A stretch of DNA of 57,620 nt from contig UQNC01000007.1 of assembly GCA_900542175.1 (NCBI GenBank), forward strand, positions 1 through 57,620, given 5' to 3'. This stretch comes from an uncultured Collinsella sp. GTDB taxonomy: Bacteria; Actinomycetota; Coriobacteriia; Coriobacteriales; Coriobacteriaceae. The translations under genes and the position numbers were made by a program. This document shows, piece after piece, positions 6,500-13,940 of this stretch. The notes below the pieces were generated by a model. That model was not told the DNA's origin and did no database searches. It saw nothing but the letters and a program-made list of their open reading frames with translations. Numbering within the stretch: position 1 is the first letter of the stretch; the number at the start of each line of letters is the position of its first letter.

Positions 6500-7738
6500 A
6501 TGACAAAAGACGATAGGCAGGCATTCGAGGTGCCCGATCGACTCTTTGAATACGTACGGGCAGTCGTCGACAACCGCGCGCTTGCGACGGTGCTGCTCTT
6601 TTTGCTGAGCCTGCTGCTGATTGGCATCGACAACATCGCCGGAGTCTTAGCGGTGCTGCTTGTCGGCTTTTTGCTGATCGATCGATTCGAAATCGTGCGC
6701 CGTTGCGTGGTGATTGGCGGTGCCGCGTGGGCCATGACGTTGGCGATTGGCGCCATGGCGCTCGGCGGCATCGAAGGGCCGGTGCTGTTCGATGCCGGCT
6801 TTGTATTCAACATGCTTGGCTTTGTGCTGGCGCTTGCCGTGTGCGTTCTGTTCTTTTGCGGCCGCGCCCTGTACTACCATGGCTACGAGCAGGGCGAGCA
6901 GCATGCCGATTGTGTGCTGGCCGCTCGTATTCAAGATCGCCTGATCGATCACCCCGACACCTGGGATAACATCGACGGCGACTTCTTGGAGGTCGAGGGC
7001 GCCCTTAACCGCGTGCGTGACCGTGAGCGCAAGGTGCAGCAAGCTCTGCGTGACGAGTCGCATTGCAAGGACGATTTGGTCACGTACTTGGCACATGACC
7101 TACGCACCCCGCTTGCCAGTGTGGTGGGCTATCTTTCGCTGCTGCAAGAGGCTCCTGAGCTGCCGGTTGAGCAACGTGCGCGCTTTACGGGCGTGGCACT
7201 CGACAAGGCGCACCGGCTCGATGCGCTCATCGAGGAGTTCTTCGATATCACGCGCTTTGACTTCCACGATATCGTGCTCACGCGCGGCTATGTTGATCTG
7301 GGGTTGCTGCTGGCTCAGGTGGCTGACGAGTTCTATCCCATCCTCAACGAGCAGCATAAGGAAGCCCAAGTTGATATTCGCGAGGACCTGACGGTGCTCG
7401 TGGATGGCGACAAGATGGCCCGCGTGTTCAACAACATCATGAAAAACGCCGTCGCCTATAGCTACGAGGGCTCGACCATCACGATTGAGGCCAGGCGCCA
7501 AGACGATGGTGGCGTGCGCGTGCGCTTTATCAATCAGGGCGATCCTATCCCTGCGGCTAAGCTCAAGGTAATCTTTGAGAAGTTCTATCGCCTGGATGCG
7601 GCGCGTGCGACCAATCGCGGTGGTGCCGGTTTGGGCCTTGCTATTGCCAAGGAGATCATCGCGGCACACGGCGGTACCGTTGCATGTGAATCGACGCCCG
7701 AACACACGATATTCACCATCGAGCTGCCCGCCGCATAG
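6500..7738 (+). CDS. Sensor histidine kinase, VanS-like
   Basis: 412 residues from ATG 6500, chosen because GGTGGGGA sits about 6 nt upstream; a GTG at 6494 is too close. The N-terminal part has about four hydrophobic segments (residues 20-130) with very short outside loops, so little extracellular sensing domain is available. The HisKA box is AHDLRTPLASVVGYLSLL with H199. The N-box (NNIMKNAVAYS) and G-boxes (GAGLGLAIAKEI) of the ATPase domain follow. The AHDLRTP-SVVGYLSLL stretch is typical of VanS-type kinases. It pairs with the preceding regulator. Confidence 0.9.
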   Translation: MTKDDRQAFEVPDRLFEYVRAVVDNRALATVLLFLLSLLLIGIDNIAGVLAVLLVGFLLIDRFEIVRRCVVIGGAAWAMTLAIGAMALGGIEGPVLFDAGFVFNMLGFVLALAVCVLFFCGRALYYHGYEQGEQHADCVLAARIQDRLIDHPDTWDNIDGDFLEVEGALNRVRDRERKVQQALRDESHCKDDLVTYLAHDLRTPLASVVGYLSLLQEAPELPVEQRARFTGVALDKAHRLDALIEEFFDITRFDFHDIVLTRGYVDLGLLLAQVADEFYPILNEQHKEAQVDIREDLTVLVDGDKMARVFNNIMKNAVAYSYEGSTITIEARRQDDGGVRVRFINQGDPIPAAKLKVIFEKFYRLDAARATNRGGAGLGLAIAKEIIAAHGGTVACESTPEHTIFTIELPAA

Positions 7739-7841
7739 CTAGCGTGCCCTTACAAACACTTGACAATGTGCTCACGTGCGTATGAGCCGCGATTCCTACT
7801 ATCGATACTGCTGAATTGATATCGATATGGAGGTGTGCGGT

Positions 7842-8717
7842 ATGACGGCTGCTGCGGCTGTGGAGCCCACGGAGCTTGAAGAACTCATGGAAGCGCAGGC
7901 CGAGGCCGCGCATGAGCGCGAGGTTGGGGATGCGACTCGCCCCACGGCAGAGGATCTTGCCGCCTCGCCGACGCGCATCGATGTCGAGGGCATCGACCTG
8001 TTCTATGGCGACCACCATGCGCTCAAGGACGTGAATATCAAGATCCGCGACAAGCAGATCACCTCGTTCATCGGGCCTTCGGGCTGCGGAAAGTCCACGT
8101 TGCTGCGCTGCTTTAACCGCATGAACGACGGCATCAAGGATTGCCGCATCGAGGGCAAGATTGCGCTCGATGGTCAAGATATCCTGGGCGATTGCGACAT
8201 CTGCCGTTTGCGCCAGCGCGTGGGCATGGTGTTCCAACGCCCCAACCCATTTCCCATGAGCATCTACGACAACGTCGCCTACGGTCCTCGCGGTATGGGT
8301 GTGCGCGACCGCGCCGTGCTCGATGAGCTGGTCGAGGACTCCCTGCGTCGCGCTGCCCTGTGGGACGAGGTCAAGGACAAGCTCAAAGAGTCGGGCCTGG
8401 GTCTTTCGGGTGGACAGCAGCAGCGCCTGTGCATCGCCCGCGCACTTGCCGTGCAGCCCGACATTCTGCTGATGGACGAGCCGACCTCGGCACTCGACCC
8501 TGTGTCGACGTTGGTGGTGGAGCAGCTGGCCTGCGAGCTCAAGGAGACCTGCACGCTGGTGGTCGTGACGCACAACATGCAGCAGGCCGCGCGTATTTCC
8601 GATTCGGTTGCGTTCTTTTTGCTGGGTGAGCTGGTGGAGCACGCGCCCACCGCGCAACTCTTCAAGAATCCGTCCGATCCGCGCACCGCGGATTATTTGA
8701 CGGGGCGTTTTGGCTGA
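7842..8717 (+). CDS. pstB: Phosphate ABC transporter ATP-binding protein PstB
   Basis: 291 residues from the ATG at 7842, which has GGAGGTG 8 nt upstream; the in-frame ATG at 7827 overlaps that RBS. Walker A GPSGCGKST begins at residue 78, the signature LSGGQQQR at 188 and Walker B ILLMDEP near 212. PstB hallmarks include the LRCFNRMND and MVFQRPNPFPMSIYDNVAYGPR segments. An acidic, Ala-rich N-terminal extension of about 45 residues is longer than in typical PstB (about 250-260 aa). No pstS, pstC, pstA or phoU adjoin it; a PhoBR-like pair follows after 64 bp. Confidence 0.93.
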   Translation: MTAAAAVEPTELEELMEAQAEAAHEREVGDATRPTAEDLAASPTRIDVEGIDLFYGDHHALKDVNIKIRDKQITSFIGPSGCGKSTLLRCFNRMNDGIKDCRIEGKIALDGQDILGDCDICRLRQRVGMVFQRPNPFPMSIYDNVAYGPRGMGVRDRAVLDELVEDSLRRAALWDEVKDKLKESGLGLSGGQQQRLCIARALAVQPDILLMDEPTSALDPVSTLVVEQLACELKETCTLVVVTHNMQQAARISDSVAFFLLGELVEHAPTAQLFKNPSDPRTADYLTGRFG

Positions 8718-8781
8718 CGCTGTCTTTTACAGGTGCCTTTAGGGTTAAGATGCGGTCATATCGGCCGCAAAGGGGTTCAAC

Positions 8782-9510
8782 ATGATCTATTACGTCGAGG
8801 ACGATGACAACATCAGGGATTTGACAGTCTACGCGCTGCGCAAGCAGGGAATCGAGGCCGAGGGCTTTTCGTGTGATGGCGAGTTTAAAGCTGCCGTGGC
8901 GCGACGGGTGCCCGATGCTGTGCTGCTCGATATCATGCTGCCCGACACCGATGGCTTGGCGATTATGCGTCGCCTGCGTGCCGATCGCCTGACGGCGACG
9001 GTGCCCATCATGATGCTTACCGCCAAGGACACCGAACTCGACAAGGTGATGGCGCTCGATGGCGGTGCCGACGATTACCTGACTAAGCCGTTTTCGCTCA
9101 TGGAGCTTGCGAGCCGCTGCCGCGCACTGCTGCGTCGCGGCGGCATGGTCAAGCAGGCGAGCGATGTGCTCAGCGTGGGCGACATCGTGCTTTCGCCTAG
9201 CCATCGCGAGGTGACCGTTGCCGGCGAGCCGCTTAAGCTCACCCTGCGCGAGTTCGACCTGCTCGAGTACCTCATGCGCAAGCCCGGCGTGGTCTTTACC
9301 CGCGAGTCGTTGCTGCAGAGCGTGTGGGGCTGGGACTTCGACGGCGGTTCGCGCACCGTTGACGTGCACGTGCAGACGCTTCGCCAAAAACTGGGCGAGC
9401 ATGCCAGCGCCATCGAGACCGTGCGCGGCGTGGGTTATCGCCTGGCCGAGCCTTCTGCCGGTGATGGTGCCGAAGGCGACGACACCGCGGCCACCGCATC
9501 GGAGGAGTAA
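8782..9510 (+). CDS. OmpR/PhoB-family response regulator
   Basis: 242 residues. Receiver with acidic pocket E6/D7/D8, D50 in LLDIMLPDTDG and K102 in LTKPF, then a winged-helix domain ending ETVRGVGYRLAEP. The C-terminus adds a short acidic tail (DGAEGDDTAATASEE). RBS AAAGGGG precedes the ATG. Position between pstB and a PhoR-like kinase suggests control of phosphate uptake (inference). The stop is 3 nt before the kinase start, so the two genes are co-translated. Confidence 0.88.
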   Translation: MIYYVEDDDNIRDLTVYALRKQGIEAEGFSCDGEFKAAVARRVPDAVLLDIMLPDTDGLAIMRRLRADRLTATVPIMMLTAKDTELDKVMALDGGADDYLTKPFSLMELASRCRALLRRGGMVKQASDVLSVGDIVLSPSHREVTVAGEPLKLTLREFDLLEYLMRKPGVVFTRESLLQSVWGWDFDGGSRTVDVHVQTLRQKLGEHASAIETVRGVGYRLAEPSAGDGAEGDDTAATASEE

Positions 9511-9513
9511 CCC

Positions 9514-10938
9514 GTGGTCTTCGCCCCCCAGGGAAAACATACGCTGTCGCACCGCGTTTTTGTGACGATCTTTGTCTGCGCCATGGCGGTTATCGTGGCG
9601 TTTACGGTGCTGGGTGCGTTCTTTGTGCAAAACACTTTGGCGGATGCCACGAGTGCCAATCTGGCGCAGGAAACCGAGCTCATTGCTGCCGCCCTCGACG
9701 AGCAGCAGGAGCCCATTCCGTTCTTGCGAAGCCTCGATCGCGAGGATCTTCGTATCACGCTGATCAATAAGGACGGATCTGTTGCCTACGACAACGAGGC
9801 GTCGCCTTCCACACTGCCCAACCATGGCGATCGCCCCGAGGTCATCGAGGCCTTTGAGAGTGGTTCGGGTTCCGCGGAGCGCGCAAGCTCTACACTCGAC
9901 GAGATTATGCTGTATCGCGCCGTCACCCTTGATAACGGCCAGGTCGTTCGCTTGGCGCAGGCCCAGCCTGGCGTTGCGGCGATTTTGCTGTCGATGCTGG
10001 CGCCGATGCTGCTTATCGCAGCAGCGGGTGCAGTACTCTCGTTTTTTATGGCGCGCCGTGAGTCCCGTGCCATCATCGCGCCGTTGCAAGAGGTGGATTT
10101 GGATCACCCACGCCGTAGCTATGAGCACGCCTATGCCGAGATGGTCCCCATGCTTGAGCGCATCGAGTCGCAGCGCCAGGAACTCAAGCGCCAAATGGCG
10201 GTGCTAGCGGACAACGACCGTATGCGCCGCGAGTTCACGGCGAATATCACCCATGAGCTCAAGACGCCGCTTACGGCGATTTCGGGCTATGCCGAGCTCA
10301 TCGCAAATGGCATGGTCGAGGGCGAGGACGACCTGCGCAACTTTGGCGGTCGCATCTATCGTGAGGCGGGCCGCTTGGCAGCGCTTGTCAACGACATCCT
10401 TACGCTGTCTAACTTGGACGAGGCCGAACGTGCGACTGAAGGCGAGGCAGTGCCCATTGGTTCCACGGAGCCTATTGAGCTCTCGCGTGCGATCTACGCG
10501 GTTGAGCAGCGTCTTGAACAGGTCGCCCGTCAAGCGAATGTGACGATAAGTCATGAGACCAAGCCTGTGGTCATCGAAGGCGTGTCGCGCTTGATCGACG
10601 AGCTCATCTATAATCTGGCAAGCAACGCCATCCGCTACAATCGACCCGGCGGTACGGTTACGTTGCAGTGCGGCACCAACGACGAAGGCCATCCGTTCCT
10701 CGCTGTCGCCGACACGGGAATCGGTATCGCGCCTGAAGAACAGGGCAAGGTATTTGAGCGGTTCTATCGCGTGGACAAGAGTAGGTCCAAGGCGCGCGGC
10801 GGAACCGGCCTGGGGCTTGCCATTGTCAAGCATGCGGCCCTGTATCATCACGCCACGCTCGATCTGTCGAGCGAGTTGGGCGTGGGAACCACCATTACGG
10901 TGACGTTTCCCATACAGCAGGACGAGCCATTCGCATAG
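9514..10938 (+). CDS. Sensor histidine kinase, PhoR-like
   Basis: 474 residues from GTG with RBS GGAGGAG 7 nt upstream. TM1 at about 14-37, an extracellular domain of about 115 residues, TM2 at about 156-181. HisKA motif FTANITHELKTPLTAISGYAELI with H247. ATPase motifs NLASNAIRYN, DTGIGI and GGTGLGLAIVKH. The single extracytoplasmic domain followed by a THELKTPLT box fits the PhoR/WalK group. It forms an operon with the preceding regulator and probably pstB. Confidence 0.88.
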   Translation: MVFAPQGKHTLSHRVFVTIFVCAMAVIVAFTVLGAFFVQNTLADATSANLAQETELIAAALDEQQEPIPFLRSLDREDLRITLINKDGSVAYDNEASPSTLPNHGDRPEVIEAFESGSGSAERASSTLDEIMLYRAVTLDNGQVVRLAQAQPGVAAILLSMLAPMLLIAAAGAVLSFFMARRESRAIIAPLQEVDLDHPRRSYEHAYAEMVPMLERIESQRQELKRQMAVLADNDRMRREFTANITHELKTPLTAISGYAELIANGMVEGEDDLRNFGGRIYREAGRLAALVNDILTLSNLDEAERATEGEAVPIGSTEPIELSRAIYAVEQRLEQVARQANVTISHETKPVVIEGVSRLIDELIYNLASNAIRYNRPGGTVTLQCGTNDEGHPFLAVADTGIGIAPEEQGKVFERFYRVDKSRSKARGGTGLGLAIVKHAALYHHATLDLSSELGVGTTITVTFPIQQDEPFA

Positions 10939-10964
10939 CGATGCAACATAGATATTGATGTAGA

Positions 10965-10998
10965 CGCCGCATCGGGCTTTCGGGTGCGGCGTTGTTGT
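10965..10998 (+). terminator. Terminator of pstB-two-component operon
   Basis: Stem CGCCGCA / TGCGGCG around a GGGCTTTCGG apex, then TTGTTGTGCAATTTT. The T tract is interrupted. Confidence 0.6.
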
Positions 10999-11057
10999 GC
11001 AATTTTACGATTGCTTCCGACATTTTTACAGGAGAGCCTGTTTCTTATGTATAGAGT

Positions 11058-11086
11058 TTGGTCTCGGTAAAAAGATGCGATAACAT
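11058..11086 (+). promoter_or_regulatory. Promoter of the tyrosine-kinase operon
   Basis: TTGGTC (11058-11063), 17-bp spacer, TAACAT (11081-11086), about 48 bp before the first start codon. Confidence 0.5.
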
Positions 11087-11133
11087 ACGGACAGTTTTGT
11101 CAATCCGAACTGGGGAAATGAAAGGCAAGCTGC

Positions 11134-11790
11134 ATGACCCTTCTCGAACTGTTCCAGCTGCTGAAGAAGCACCTCAAGCTGGTCATCACCCTTCCGGTGG
11201 TCTGCGCGATCGCCATGGGCATCGTGTCCTTCGTTGCGATGGACAACACCTATACCGCGACGACGAGCATGTACATTCTCGCCAAGACCGACGATAGCGG
11301 TCAGATGAGCTACAACGATCTCTCGGCGAGCCAGATGCTTTCCAATGATATCGCCACGCTGCTGGATAGCGATAGCGTTAAGAGCGGCGCCGCCAAAGAA
11401 CTGGGCCTCACCGATCTGGATGACTACAAGGTGTCTGTTTCCTCCGAGACCACCACGCGTGTCATTACGCTTTCGGTTACCGGCACCGATGCCAAGGAGA
11501 CGGCTGAGGTCGCAAAGGCAATTGCCAGCTCGGTGAGTACGGTCGCTCAGAACGTCGGCGCTGCCCAGAGCATCAACGTTATCGACGAGGCTAAGACCCC
11601 CGAAGCCCCCAGCGGCCCCAAGCGCACGCTGTATATTGCCGTCGCGTTCCTCGCCGGTATCTTTATCGCAGTTGCCTATGTCGTTTTGGCAGACATGCTC
11701 AATACCCGCATCCGCGGTGCCGAAGAGGCAGAAGAGCTCCTGGGCATTCCCGTTGTTGGCCGAATTCCGGCTATGAAAGGTGGTAAATAG
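11134..11790 (+). CDS. Wzz/YveK-type polysaccharide co-polymerase, tyrosine-kinase adaptor
   Basis: 218 residues. TM1 at about 17-37 with basic KKHLK before it, an extracellular coiled-coil domain, a proline-rich segment (TPEAPSGP) and TM2 at about 166-188, with the C-terminal tail inside. This is the split Gram-positive form of Wzc (CapA/YveK/CpsC): the membrane half that activates a separate cytosolic BY-kinase. The kinase gene starts 2 nt after its stop. RBS AAAGG. In this family the protein sets chain length of exported polysaccharide; its polymer is unknown because no glycosyltransferase adjoins. Confidence 0.88.
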   Translation: MTLLELFQLLKKHLKLVITLPVVCAIAMGIVSFVAMDNTYTATTSMYILAKTDDSGQMSYNDLSASQMLSNDIATLLDSDSVKSGAAKELGLTDLDDYKVSVSSETTTRVITLSVTGTDAKETAEVAKAIASSVSTVAQNVGAAQSINVIDEAKTPEAPSGPKRTLYIAVAFLAGIFIAVAYVVLADMLNTRIRGAEEAEELLGIPVVGRIPAMKGGK

Positions 11791-11792
11791 GC

Positions 11793-12530
11793 ATGGCTAA
11801 GGCAAAGAACACCGATAAGCTCGTTGTACAGAATGCCGCCAAGACCCTTCTGGCCAACATCCGCTTTGCGAGCGTGGACGACCCCATTCGCACCATCACC
11901 GTTACGTCCTCGATTCCCAACGAGGGCAAGTCTACGGTTTCCATCAACCTTGCCCAGGCTATCGCCACCAGCGGCAAGAGCGTCCTGCTGGTCGAGGCTG
12001 ATATGCGTCGCAGGTCCCTTGCCGATATGCTCGGCGTCCGCTCCCGCGGCGGACTCTATGCAGTCCTTTCCGAGCAGGTTTCTATTGACCAGGCGATTGT
12101 CGAGACGGGTCAGAAGAACTTCTACTTCCTCGATGCCGAGCCGCATATTCCCAATCCTGCCGACATCATCGTCTCTCACCGCTTTGCCAAGCTGGTAAAG
12201 GCACTGTCCGCCAAGTTCCAGTACGTCATCTTTGATGCTCCCCCGGTCGGCACCTTCATCGATGCTGCCGAGATCGCAAGTCTGACCGACGGTGCGCTTT
12301 TTGTCGTGCGTGAGGATTTCACCAAGCGCGAGGAGGCGCTCAACGCCATCGGTCAGCTTAAGAAGTCCGAGAAGGTCAAGCTCATCGGTACCGTTATGAA
12401 CTACTGCGAGACCGAGACCAGCGAGTACTACTACTCCTACTACACCAAGGACGGTAAGAAGGTGAAGAAGGGCTCCGACGATCAGGGGACTTCCAAAAAG
12501 GGCATCTTCACCAACCGAGCAAACGTTTAG
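11793..12530 (+). CDS. CpsD/YwqD-type bacterial tyrosine kinase
   Basis: 245 residues. Walker A SSIPNEGKST (K46), Walker A' VLLVEADMRRR, Walker B VIFDAPPVGTFID. The C-terminus has a tyrosine cluster, EYYYSYYTKDG (Tyr 212-214, 216, 217), the usual autophosphorylation site. It is the cytosolic partner of the preceding membrane protein and the substrate of the phosphatase that follows. The family controls capsule and exopolysaccharide assembly. It is complete, with no frameshift. Confidence 0.92.
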   Translation: MAKAKNTDKLVVQNAAKTLLANIRFASVDDPIRTITVTSSIPNEGKSTVSINLAQAIATSGKSVLLVEADMRRRSLADMLGVRSRGGLYAVLSEQVSIDQAIVETGQKNFYFLDAEPHIPNPADIIVSHRFAKLVKALSAKFQYVIFDAPPVGTFIDAAEIASLTDGALFVVREDFTKREEALNAIGQLKKSEKVKLIGTVMNYCETETSEYYYSYYTKDGKKVKKGSDDQGTSKKGIFTNRANV

Positions 12531-12547
12531 TTGATTAAGGCTGACCT

Positions 12548-13198
12548 ATGCGTGACATTCATTGCCATATCTTGCCGGGCGTAGACGACGGCGCCGCCGA
12601 TCTCGATGAGAGCTTGGCGATGCTCGAGGCTGCCAAGCGGGCCGGTGTAACCAGAATCGTTTGCACTCCTCACTGCCGTGATCCCTATTTTGATTACGAC
12701 AAGATGTGGGATGCCTTTGAGCTGCTGCGTGATAACGCTGACGGTTTTCCGCTCCAGATGGGCTTCGAGGTCAACCATCGAAAGCTCGTTGAGCTTGGTA
12801 TCGATGCCGCGGAGCACTTGCATTTCGATGGGACCAACGAGTTTCTGCTCGAGCTTTCGACGCATGCCGATGCGTATGCGTTTAGAGAGTACGAGAACAC
12901 GATTTACGATTTGCAGTGCCGTGGCTACCAGGTGATCATCGCTCATCCTGAGCGCTATCGTGCGGTCCAAAAGGATGTAAGCGTGGCGGAGCGCCTGGTC
13001 GATATGGGCTGCAAGCTGCAGGCTTCGGCGGACTTTATTGCCGGCGGTCGATTTGGTCGCGAGAAAAAGCCGGCACAGCGCCTGTTCGATCAGAACCTGT
13101 ACAGCTTCATCGCGAGCGATGCCCATAACGTGGGTCATTACGACTGCCTGGCGAAGGCTCGCGCGAAGTTTAGCGTGCGCGGAGCTCATTTTCGCTAA
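12548..13198 (+). CDS. CpsB/YwqE-type PHP-domain tyrosine phosphatase
   Basis: 216 residues. PHP-family metal motifs are visible: DIHCHILPGVDDG at the N-terminus, CTPHCRD near residue 40, IAHPERYR, and SDAHNVGH near the C-terminus. Members dephosphorylate the tyrosine cluster of the BY-kinase. It is 17 bp downstream of the kinase. Together the three genes form a complete adaptor/kinase/phosphatase regulatory set. Confidence 0.9.
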   Translation: MRDIHCHILPGVDDGAADLDESLAMLEAAKRAGVTRIVCTPHCRDPYFDYDKMWDAFELLRDNADGFPLQMGFEVNHRKLVELGIDAAEHLHFDGTNEFLLELSTHADAYAFREYENTIYDLQCRGYQVIIAHPERYRAVQKDVSVAERLVDMGCKLQASADFIAGGRFGREKKPAQRLFDQNLYSFIASDAHNVGHYDCLAKARAKFSVRGAHFR

Positions 13199-13237
13199 TA
13201 TCTGTCCCTAACGTTCGCATTGAATGAAAGGGCAACC

Positions 13238-13738
13238 ATGGATATCCAACTTAAGACGGGATGCTTTGATGACGCGGCGTTGGTGCGCCGCGTCGTTTTT
13301 ATAGACGAGCAGGGCTACGAGAATGAGTTCGACGCTATCGACGAGGATCAGAGCTGCATTCATGTGACGCTCTATGTAGACGGCGAGCTTGCCGGTTGCT
13401 CGCGCGTATTTCCCGAAGAGCTTGAGCGCGTGGTTGACGCAGAGGCCCCGGTGTTGCCGGCATGCGACATGGACGAAGGCGTTGCGGCGGGGGAGACCTA
13501 CATTATGGGGCGCGTCGCCGTGCTGCCGGCTATGCGTCGTCGCGGACTGGCGAGTGCGATCGTCGAGGCCAGTGCTTCGTGTGCACGCGATGCCGGCGCT
13601 AAGCTTATTAAGCTGCATGCGCAGGAATACGTGTTGCCGCTCTATGCAAAGGCGGGCTACACGCAAATTGCCCCGGTAGATTACGAAGACGAGGGCCAGC
13701 CCCATGTCTGGATGGCCAAGCGCGTAGATGGCAGATAG
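13238..13738 (+). CDS. GNAT-family N-acetyltransferase
   Basis: 166 residues from ATG 13238 with AAAGGG 5 nt upstream; a TTG at 13220 has no RBS. The acetyl-CoA binding motif A is clear: GRVAVLPAMRRRGLASAIVEAS, then AKLIKLHAQEYVLPLYAKAGYTQ (motif B). The N-terminus resembles the ElaA/YjcF-like subgroup (VVFIDEQGY). The substrate cannot be told from sequence. Separate from the tyrosine-kinase operon by 39 bp, it may be co-transcribed. Confidence 0.87.
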   Translation: MDIQLKTGCFDDAALVRRVVFIDEQGYENEFDAIDEDQSCIHVTLYVDGELAGCSRVFPEELERVVDAEAPVLPACDMDEGVAAGETYIMGRVAVLPAMRRRGLASAIVEASASCARDAGAKLIKLHAQEYVLPLYAKAGYTQIAPVDYEDEGQPHVWMAKRVDGR

Positions 13739-13778
13739 GGACGTTCCTTTTCTGCCGGCAGTTGGGGACGCTCCTTGG
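13739..13778. repeat. Tandem GGGACG-type short repeats
   Basis: GGGACGTTCCTT and GGGGACGCTCCTT lie 32 bp apart, each next to a small palindrome (TGCCGGCA, then GGCAATTGGC). A matching AACGTCCCC lies at 16241-16249. The rest of the gap to htpG is AT-rich around 13849 (TTATAAAA), a possible -10 without a clear -35. Confidence 0.3.
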
Positions 13779-13940
13779 CAATTGGCGCATCGGAGCGCTT
13801 AGACATACAGTTTTTCGATACCGTATGTATATATGCGCGCTAATGGGTTATAAAATCTAAGTCTGAACATAGCAGGTCTGCGATTCGGCTCGGGCGACCG
13901 GGCCGTTTTTGCGGACGGGGGTAGCGCGAAAGGACTGCAC

